From: Pseudomonas sp. R5-89-07
GTDB taxonomy: Bacteria; Pseudomonadota; Gammaproteobacteria; Pseudomonadales; Pseudomonadaceae
Length of the DNA: 64,000 bases
Direction of reading: 5' to 3'
Assembly (NCBI RefSeq): GCF_003851685.1
Contig: NZ_CP027727.1
Coordinates: 930,001-994,000, forward strand
Under the pieces are notes generated by a model. The model saw only the letters and a program-made list of their open reading frames with translations. It was not told the origin of the DNA and did no database searches. Position numbers and translations under genes: made by a program. Positions 58,428 through 64,000 of this stretch are shown in pieces (the first letter of the stretch is position 1; the number at the start of each line of letters is the position of its first letter).

Positions 58428-60194
58428 TTAACTGGCTGAATTCGGACCGTTGTTGGCGACTGACTGGATTTCCAGGTCAATCAAACGTCTCGCGAGACGA
58501 ATGATGCGGAACAGCTTCACTAGAGCGCCGTCGCTGAGACGGCATTCACTTTCTGGGGACTGATCTTTTGTTTGAGGCTGTCCAAGCAAGATCTGGCCCA
58601 GCCCGGATGCGAATTCGAAGTCGGCTAACGCGTCGATTTGAAGCTCGGGTTGCTGCTGAATCATTTTCAGTACGATGGCCATCGAGCCGCTCAAGGACTG
58701 GAGCAGCGTCAAGGTATGCTGAGCTGTCGCAGTAATTTCGACTTCCGCTTCGGGGTGTCGGTAGCTGAACCCGACTCCACCATCAATATCGATAAATTGA
58801 CCTGGGGCTTTGACCGAGCTGGCTATTTCGCGAGCCAATTGAGCAATGTGCTGACGCAGGGTCGCGGTATTGTCAATTTCGCGTTCGATGTACCAAAGGT
58901 CAGAAATGGGATTGAGTCCGCCAGCTTGAACAGGGATGGCCACCAAGGCATTGGAAGCGAAGTCGGGCAAGACCTCACCGTCAAGCGCAGCGAGCTCCCG
59001 TTTCATCTTGTCGACTCTGGGAGAAGTCTTCACAGGACTCGCAACGTGCCCATCGATACGTGCTTGGCGCTCTTGCGGGCTCATTTGATCCTGCGGAGTA
59101 GGGGCCAGTTGCTGTTGCACCCCTTGAGGTGGAGGACTTTCTATGGAGGACGTAGTCTTATGTGTGCTGCCTCCCGAAGGAGTAGGGGGTAGTTGTAGAG
59201 GGTTCTGATTAGTCTCAGTGCCATTGTTTGAAGCGTTAAGTTGAGTGGCCCCCTCAAACTGCGATGCAGGGTACTGAGGCAGCTCAAGTACCGGCGTTGA
59301 ACGACGCAGTTGGTCCTGATTCTGGGTAATTTCCAGCAATATTTTCTCGTAGCCGAGGTTCAGGGGCTTTTTGAGCTGATCAATCAGTTCGTCCTGAAAT
59401 CGCTGGAACAGAAACTCTTCGGCGTCTCCCTCAAACTGGGCCAGTACATCATGGAAGATCGTTTCGAAATCGAGGTTCTGCTCCTGATCTTGATAATTTC
59501 GATCCCAGCACTGAAGAGCTGTTTTGCGTAGCGCAAGCAGTTTCGAGATCCGGTCTACGCCTAGTCCGGAGTAAAGTACTGTAGGAATTGCTGGTAGTAA
59601 GTACCGAATGGTGTCCTGCATGCGACTGATGTGTGATTGTGAAACTGGATATCCGTCAGCAGCCAGCCGCCTAGCAAGTTCACGTTGAGAGATCGATTCT
59701 CCAGCTTCAGCCTCATACAACACTTTTGCTTTATCGACACCAATAGCCCGCTCAATGAACAGGAGCTGGCCTTGCAGGTCGTTTTCAGCCAAGTGGCCGG
59801 TGAGAGAGATGATTTCGCCCCGAACGGCGTCCCAGGGGCGGAATAGGCAGTGGAACTTGAAGAATTTCTCGTCGCCGGTCTCACGATACAACTCGTTTAA
59901 AATCGCCAGGCGAGTGTTGCCGCCGTTGCGGATTCGGTACTTATCTTCCCCAGGTTTACGGGTGACGGGAGGTGGGGTATCAAGTCCCCGATTTCGTATC
60001 GACTCTTTAATTTCATCGTACTTCGGGTTACGAGTCGTCCTTGGGTTTTCGTCATACGGCAGCGTTTCGTCGAGGGTCAACAGCATGGGGGTATCGACGA
60101 TGGGGTCGCTCATTCGCGCTGCCACCGGCGACTTCGATTCAAACGCCGGCAGCAACAGCTTATCTTTCATGGTTTGGGCCAAAGACGGTTTCAT
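58428..60194 (-). CDS. parB: ParB-family partition protein (PFGI-1 class)
   Basis: 588 residues, longer than chromosomal ParB (about 300). N-terminal ParB/Srx domain with LPYDENPRTTRNPKYDEIKE, RNRGLDTPPPVTRK, YRIRNGGNTRLAILNEL (the last matching G-x-x-R); then a helix-turn-helix (SISQRELARRLAADGYPVSQ, SHISRMQDTI). The second half is a Pro/Gln linker and a helical C-terminal domain. It matches TIGR03764. Coupled to the Arc-like gene by an ATGA overlap. It probably stabilises the excised circle together with the ParA to the right. Confidence 0.9.
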   Translation of the reverse strand: MKPSLAQTMKDKLLLPAFESKSPVAARMSDPIVDTPMLLTLDETLPYDENPRTTRNPKYDEIKESIRNRGLDTPPPVTRKPGEDKYRIRNGGNTRLAILNELYRETGDEKFFKFHCLFRPWDAVRGEIISLTGHLAENDLQGQLLFIERAIGVDKAKVLYEAEAGESISQRELARRLAADGYPVSQSHISRMQDTIRYLLPAIPTVLYSGLGVDRISKLLALRKTALQCWDRNYQDQEQNLDFETIFHDVLAQFEGDAEEFLFQRFQDELIDQLKKPLNLGYEKILLEITQNQDQLRRSTPVLELPQYPASQFEGATQLNASNNGTETNQNPLQLPPTPSGGSTHKTTSSIESPPPQGVQQQLAPTPQDQMSPQERQARIDGHVASPVKTSPRVDKMKRELAALDGEVLPDFASNALVAIPVQAGGLNPISDLWYIEREIDNTATLRQHIAQLAREIASSVKAPGQFIDIDGGVGFSYRHPEAEVEITATAQHTLTLLQSLSGSMAIVLKMIQQQPELQIDALADFEFASGLGQILLGQPQTKDQSPESECRLSDGALVKLFRIIRLARRLIDLEIQSVANNGPNSAS

Positions 60195-60427
60195 ACTCTG
60201 GCTCCTGGCTGCTCGTAAGCCGGGCTTGCCGCCAAAAGCTGGTCAATGATTTTTAAAGCACGATCAAGAGCGGCTTCAAGTTCGGCAGTTGTTTCCAGCC
60301 GATAAACAATTTCTGAATTCATCGACCTGGCGTTGTCACGTGCTTCCAACGCGATGCGTTCGCGCATCCCGTCGGGAAGGCGAATAACGAATTTTTCTTC
60401 ATGCAGACGCTTTGGTTTGTTACTCAT
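60191..60427 (-). CDS. Arc/Mnt-type ribbon-helix-helix regulator
   Basis: 78 residues. EEKFVIRLPDGMRERIALEA, then ARSMNSEIVYRLETT is the Arc pattern: a beta strand whose side chains read DNA, then two helices with the R-S-M-N-S-E-I box. Its C-terminal helix is extended. It lies directly before parB and probably represses the maintenance operon. GAG lies upstream of ATG 60427. Confidence 0.85.
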   Translation of the reverse strand: MSNKPKRLHEEKFVIRLPDGMRERIALEARDNARSMNSEIVYRLETTAELEAALDRALKIIDQLLAASPAYEQPGARV

Positions 60428-60460
60428 GGTGGGCTCCGATGCCTAGGGTAGAAAGTGTGT

Positions 60461-61462
60461 TCAGCGACGTTTCAACTGATCAGTGAGTTGGGTAGGTAAC
60501 CCCTTGATGACTAATGAATTGGACGCCTCGTCGTACTCGATCTTGTCCCCTAGCAGATGCGCTTCAAAACTGATGGACAAGCCTTCGGCACGGCCGGTGA
60601 ACCGACGGAATTGGTTGAGAGTGCGTTTATCCAGGGGGATTTCCGGCGACAGGCCGTAGTCCTTATTGCGGATATGGTCGTAGAACGCCTTGGGGCGATC
60701 TTCATCGATCAAGCCCGACAGTTCCTCCAGGCCCATGGGTTCACCGAGCTTGGCCTGGCTGGTGGCGTAGTCCACAAGGGCTTTGGTTTTCTCGCGAGCC
60801 GATTCGTCTGGCAGGTCTTCGTTTTCAACGAAGTCGCTGAACGCCTTGAGGAGGGTGCGGGTTTCGCCCGGGCCGTCGACGCCTTCCATGCAGCCAATGA
60901 AGTCGCTGAAATACCCCGAGATCTTCTTACCGTTCTTGCCTTTGATGTACGAGATGTACTGCTTGGACTGCTTGTTGTTCTGCCACTCGGACAAGTTGAT
61001 ACGCGCCGCCAGGTGCAACTGGCCAACGTCCAGGTGGCGTGAAGGAGTGACGTCCAGATCGTCAGTAACCACCACGCCTTCACTGTGATGGAGCAGGGCG
61101 ACAGTTAGGTAGTCGGTCATGCCTTGCTGGTAATGGGCAAACAGTACGTGGCCACCGGTGGAGAGGTTGGATTCTTCCATCAGCTTTTGCAGATGCTCGA
61201 CCGCCGTGTGGCTGAAGGCGGTGAAGTCCTGGCCACCTTCAAAGTACTGCTTTAACCAGCCGCTAAACGGGTGCGCGCCGGACTCGGCATGGAAGAAACC
61301 CCAGGCCTTGCCTTGTTTGGCGTTATAGCTCTCGTTGAGGTCGGCAAGCATGTTCTCGATGGCGACCGATTCGGATAGCTCCGAATCGCGTGCCTGGAGA
61401 ACAGCTGGTGTGCCATCGGGTTTTTTGTCGATCAGGTGGACGATGCAATGACGGATAGGCAT
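60461..61462 (-). CDS. Nucleoid-associated protein, YejK/NdpA-like
   Basis: 333 residues, the usual length. [60 protein letters not shown] and [20 protein letters not shown] are typical YejK blocks. The chromosomal versions bind DNA around the cell; this copy may help package or silence the element. It overlaps the HicA-like gene stop by one base. Confidence 0.88.
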   Translation of the reverse strand: MPIRHCIVHLIDKKPDGTPAVLQARDSELSESVAIENMLADLNESYNAKQGKAWGFFHAESGAHPFSGWLKQYFEGGQDFTAFSHTAVEHLQKLMEESNLSTGGHVLFAHYQQGMTDYLTVALLHHSEGVVVTDDLDVTPSRHLDVGQLHLAARINLSEWQNNKQSKQYISYIKGKNGKKISGYFSDFIGCMEGVDGPGETRTLLKAFSDFVENEDLPDESAREKTKALVDYATSQAKLGEPMGLEELSGLIDEDRPKAFYDHIRNKDYGLSPEIPLDKRTLNQFRRFTGRAEGLSISFEAHLLGDKIEYDEASNSLVIKGLPTQLTDQLKRR

Positions 61463-61701
61463 TAGATTGCCTCCTGCGAGTGTATGGTTTGAGCTCGATC
61501 AGCACGACGAATACGGGCTTTGGCATTGAGGCCTGAGCGGTAATCGCTTGCGGTTGATGAGGTGTAAATCGATCCAAGGCCAGATTTCGTGAACTTGATG
61601 TGGCCACCTTGAGTGCGAGACACCGTCCAGCCATTCGCTTCAGCAAACTTCACGAGTACACGAAGGCTCTCGCTTTTTCCGCGTAGGAGATTAGTGGTCA
61701 T
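61462..61701 (-). CDS. HicA/YcfA-like protein
   Basis: 79 residues. [26 protein letters not shown] shows the HicA fold signature: helix, G-W, then the catalytic-type G-G/S-H followed by a strand. HicA toxins cleave mRNA and normally pair with HicB; no HicB is visible next to it. The longer C-terminal tail and its position in a maintenance operon suggest a domesticated role. ATGA overlap with the gene before. Confidence 0.65.
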   Translation of the reverse strand: MTTNLLRGKSESLRVLVKFAEANGWTVSRTQGGHIKFTKSGLGSIYTSSTASDYRSGLNAKARIRRADRAQTIHSQEAI

Positions 61702-62219
61702 AGCTCTGCATCCCTGTCTGCCAGAACGTTACCGGCCTGGATCGCGATGATTTCAGCCTGGTCGCCAGGAAACTTGGTACCGAGCTCATGCAAAAAGTGA
61801 CGCGTAGCCTCACGTGCTCCAGGCACGCGGAACACCACGCTGCAGTGCTGAACTTCCGCGGGGTGTTGCAAGTGAGACATGACGGCCACTTTCAGCGAGC
61901 AGCACTGGAGGTAGCGGGGCACCCAAACCGACCAGAAGTAGCTGGATAGCAAGGCGCCCGCGCAGACCAGTTCAACGGTAATTGCTGCGCTGGGCGTGTT
62001 GATCAGCTCGACGTAGCCGAGCCTCTCAAACTCCAACAGATCCTCTCGCATGCTCATGGGGACCACGGTGCTGTGGTCACGAGCAAGACGGCCGATCGCT
62101 TGAGCTAATGCATCGAGCTCCACTGGGTTGATCCCAGATTTATGGGCATGAGCCACGGCAGAGGCTTCGAACACGGCACCGGCATGGATACTAGGAAATA
62201 GCTCGGCGCTACTGTGCAT
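61698..62219 (-). CDS. ICE-associated protein of unknown function
   Basis: About 173 residues: a helical first third (VFEASAVAHAHKSGINPVEL), a hydrophobic stretch (AITVELVCAGALLSSYFWSV) with paired cysteines soon after, and a C-terminal alpha/beta part (VVFRVPGAREATRHFLHELG, AEIIAIQAGNVLADRD). ATG 62219 overlaps the zinc-ribbon gene stop and follows GGAGG; the frame to 62312 has no such site. Conserved neighbourhood, no family recognised. Confidence 0.68.
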   Translation of the reverse strand: MHSSAELFPSIHAGAVFEASAVAHAHKSGINPVELDALAQAIGRLARDHSTVVPMSMREDLLEFERLGYVELINTPSAAITVELVCAGALLSSYFWSVWVPRYLQCCSLKVAVMSHLQHPAEVQHCSVVFRVPGAREATRHFLHELGTKFPGDQAEIIAIQAGNVLADRDAEL

Positions 62220-62403
62220 CCGACACCTCCTGAAGCTCCTCGATGTCATAGCTATTGCAAGTAGGGCAAATAAGCTCGTCCACTTCACCGCCGGGTAAGG
62301 CTGGAGCGCCACTCACTTGATGTTTCGGGTGATGGCTATCGCATTGAAGGCACCAGTGAGTGATGCGGACGAGAGTATTCATCGCTGAGGAGTGCTTATT
62401 CAT
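62209..62403 (-). CDS. Small zinc-ribbon protein
   Basis: 64 residues with two CxxC knuckles (HWCLQCDSH and ICPTCNSYD), 32 residues apart, enough for one zinc ribbon. No other domain. It is coupled to dnaB by an ATGA overlap and probably binds nucleic acid or a protein partner. Confidence 0.7.
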   Translation of the reverse strand: MNKHSSAMNTLVRITHWCLQCDSHHPKHQVSGAPALPGGEVDELICPTCNSYDIEELQEVSDAQ

Positions 62404-63749
62404 AGTTGAGCCCCTTGCCAGCCGGCGTTGGGACTGAGGTTGGCAAACCGGGTCTGATTGGCGATGAAGGCTGTTCGTACGGTCCCAGTTGGACCGTTAC
62501 GCGCCTTGCCGAGAATGATTTCTGCAATGCCTTTGTGTTCGCTCTGAGGGTGGTACACCTCGTCCCGGTAGACGAACATAATCAGGTCAGCGTCCTGTTC
62601 AATCGCACCGCTATCACGGAGGTCTGCGTTGATCGGACGCTTATTTGGCCGTCGCTCCAGTTCTCGGTTGAGCTGGGAAAGCGCAACCACCGGGCAATTC
62701 ATCTCTTTCGCTAGGGCCTTGAGGGACTGGGATATAGCGCTGATCTCGTTGGCCCTGTTTTCCTGACCTGGGCAGCGCATGAGCTGCAGGTAATCGATCA
62801 GGATCAAGCTCGGGTGTCCGAAGCGACGAGCTGCTCGACGAGATTTAGCTCTGATTACTGCAGGCGTGAGCGCTGATGAGTCGTCGATGACCAGCCGCTC
62901 TCCATATCCATTAATACGAGAAACCGCTGCAGTCAGCTTCGGCCAATCATCATCATCGAGCTTGCCCTTCAATAGCCTGCCCAGATCAATATGGCCTAGG
63001 ATGCCCATCAATCGATACATCAGTGCTTTGGCCGGCATTTCCATGCTGAAAACCTGAACTGTACGATCAAGCTTTGCCTGCAGAGCCGTATCTATGAAGT
63101 TCAAGGCCAGAGAGGTCTTCCCCATAGACGGGCGCGCGCCGAGGATAATCAGGTCGGCTTCTTGAAAACCCGACGTCAGCTCGTCCAGGTCCTCCAGGCC
63201 TGAAGGCAAGCCGGTCACGGTGACATTGCCGTTGAAATGCTCGTCTATTTGTTCGACGACGTTCGTCAGGCATTGGTTGATGTTGACGAATTCCGTTGCG
63301 CTCTTGCCTTCACCCAGAGCGAACAGCTGCTGTTCAATTGATTCTTGAACATCCTCCGCACTTGCCAGCGGGTCTGTCGCCTCGCGAGAGCATTGGTATC
63401 CAAGGGACATGAGCTGTCTGAGCCGTGAGCGATTACGCACGATAGATGCGTAATGCTCTATGTTGGCTACAGACGGCGTGTTTTTGGCCAGCTCGCCCAG
63501 ATAGCTCAGCCCTCCGGCTTCGTCTGGCTCCTCCAAGGCGTTGTGGACGGTGACGATGTCGAACGGAATGGACTTGTCAGCAAGGCTCGCCATTGTCCGG
63601 AATAGCAACCGATGGTCGTGTCGGAAAAAATCAGAGGCATCCAGTTTGTCCGCGACGAGATCCCAGGTGTTGTTGTCGAGCAGTAGCCCACCTAACACAC
63701 CTTGTTCAGCCTCTACGGAGTAGGGCGGTGAGAGGTCAAGATGATTCAT
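62400..63749 (-). CDS. dnaB: Replicative DNA helicase, DnaB-like
   Basis: 449 residues, the standard length. N-terminal domain (VEAEQGVLGGLLLDNNTWDL), linker, RecA core with Walker A LGARPSMGKTSLAL (about 203-216), HPSLILIDYLQLM (Walker B), CPVVALSQLNRELERRPNKR and LRDSGAIEQDADLI. An element-borne copy would let the circle recruit its own helicase rather than the host's. ATGA overlap with the preceding small gene. Confidence 0.95.
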   Translation of the reverse strand: MNHLDLSPPYSVEAEQGVLGGLLLDNNTWDLVADKLDASDFFRHDHRLLFRTMASLADKSIPFDIVTVHNALEEPDEAGGLSYLGELAKNTPSVANIEHYASIVRNRSRLRQLMSLGYQCSREATDPLASAEDVQESIEQQLFALGEGKSATEFVNINQCLTNVVEQIDEHFNGNVTVTGLPSGLEDLDELTSGFQEADLIILGARPSMGKTSLALNFIDTALQAKLDRTVQVFSMEMPAKALMYRLMGILGHIDLGRLLKGKLDDDDWPKLTAAVSRINGYGERLVIDDSSALTPAVIRAKSRRAARRFGHPSLILIDYLQLMRCPGQENRANEISAISQSLKALAKEMNCPVVALSQLNRELERRPNKRPINADLRDSGAIEQDADLIMFVYRDEVYHPQSEHKGIAEIILGKARNGPTGTVRTAFIANQTRFANLSPNAGWQGAQL

Positions 63750-63964
63750 TTCCCGGACTCCTCGCCGATCTGGATAAAACCAGTGCCGTTGATTGCGTCC
63801 AGAGCTTTGACCATGTCGACTTCAACCTTCGCTGAATTGATCATGACCTGAGCAACCTCGGCAACGGCTTTGGCCCGCTCGATTTCCATAGGTCTGTCTG
63901 GATCCAGGAGGCCCTCAATCGCGACGAACAGATGATTACGTAGATCTTCAATCTTGTTTTTCAT
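63746..63964 (-). CDS. Small helical protein between parA and dnaB
   Basis: 72 residues, helical and acidic: LRNHLFVAIEGLLDPDRPME, then IERAKAVAEVAQVMINSAKV. It resembles small phage and ICE proteins of unknown function that precede dnaB. It overlaps both neighbours (ATG inside the upstream gene's last codons; ATGA into dnaB). Confidence 0.75.
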   Translation of the reverse strand: MKNKIEDLRNHLFVAIEGLLDPDRPMEIERAKAVAEVAQVMINSAKVEVDMVKALDAINGTGFIQIGEESGK

Positions 63965-64000
63965 GTTCGGCCTCCCGTATGGCGCGTTTAAGCTTGCTGA
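63948..64000 (-). CDS. 3' end of an upstream gene, probably parA/soj (partial)
   Basis: The last 16 codons visible read SKLKRAIREAEHEKQD then TGA at 63948-63950, in a different frame from the following small gene and overlapping it. A charged C-terminal helix at this position fits the ParA/Soj ATPase that heads the maintenance operon in PFGI-1-class elements. The identity rests on synteny alone since the rest is outside the window. Confidence 0.45.
   Translation of the reverse strand, partial: SKLKRAIREAEHEKQD

Noticed and set aside
1..64000. tRNA or rRNA genes
   Set aside because: No stretch showed a cloverleaf with the conserved T-loop and acceptor pairing, and no rRNA-like sequence was seen.

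Overview
The window is almost certainly from a Pseudomonas. From about 9.3 kb to the right end it is one long, almost entirely minus-strand backbone of an integrative and conjugative element (ICE) of the PFGI-1 / PAPI-1 / pKLC102 / SPI-7 class. The basis is the ordered set of families known from those elements: PFL_4669, PFL_4693, PFL_4695, PFL_4697 and PFL_4701 to PFL_4706, RAQPRD, SXT/TOL-type TraD, STY4528 replication protein, DUF2857, DUF3158, DUF3275, DUF3577, PFGI-1 ParB, and a complete thin-pilus set pilL-pilV plus pilM. No rRNA, tRNA or CRISPR array was seen. The element's chromosomal ends and its main integrase and relaxase are not in the window.

Layout, right to left in the direction of transcription. 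64.0-57.7 kb is maintenance: the tail of a probable ParA, a small helical protein, DnaB, small proteins, an HicA-like protein, a YejK-like nucleoid protein, an Arc-type repressor, ParB and DUF2857. 57.7-55.0 kb is replication: the STY4528-type protein, whose gene carries four 19-bp palindromes, followed by an array of 57-bp iterons (55952-56406) whose central palindromes covary, which is the likely vegetative origin. 55.8-47.2 kb holds PFL_4669, DUF3158, SSB, an Rmf/CrpP-like protein, a type IA topoisomerase, a PcfJ-like protein and a SNF2 helicase. 46.4-35.2 kb is the type IVb pilus operon. 35.2-28.6 kb is the unusual part: small accessory genes, most preceded by a two-hairpin leader whose last stem overlaps the Shine-Dalgarno sequence; two of them also have their own promoter and a homologous, covarying four-hairpin RNA. 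A further structured stretch (34.5-35.1 kb) has a perfect 20-bp inverted repeat. 28.6-26.4 kb is a helicase. 26.2-9.3 kb is the type IV secretion operon, from the membrane-anchored protein at 26.2 kb through the coupling protein and VirB4 to a DsbA-like protein, closed by a terminator at 9.2 kb.

The first 9 kb is a scrambled accessory zone of different, partly AT-richer composition: two tandem fimbrial-adhesin-like genes, an orphan receiver-like protein, a frameshifted HlyD-type adaptor, two decayed copies of a small two-gene unit, a truncated adenylation-domain fragment, a candidate small RNA with promoter and terminator, a PBECR-like nuclease-fold protein, a XerC-type recombinase killed by two stop codons, and an intact GNAT acetyltransferase with a decayed second copy. 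The transfer genes that normally follow VirB4/DsbA in this class (PFL_4709 to PFL_4711, TraG) are not seen here.

The best candidates for something undescribed are the family of structured leaders at 28.6-34.5 kb, the covarying iterons at 56 kb, the intragenic palindromes in the replication gene, and the structured region at 34.5-35.1 kb. All functional statements are from reading the sequence; no database search was run.
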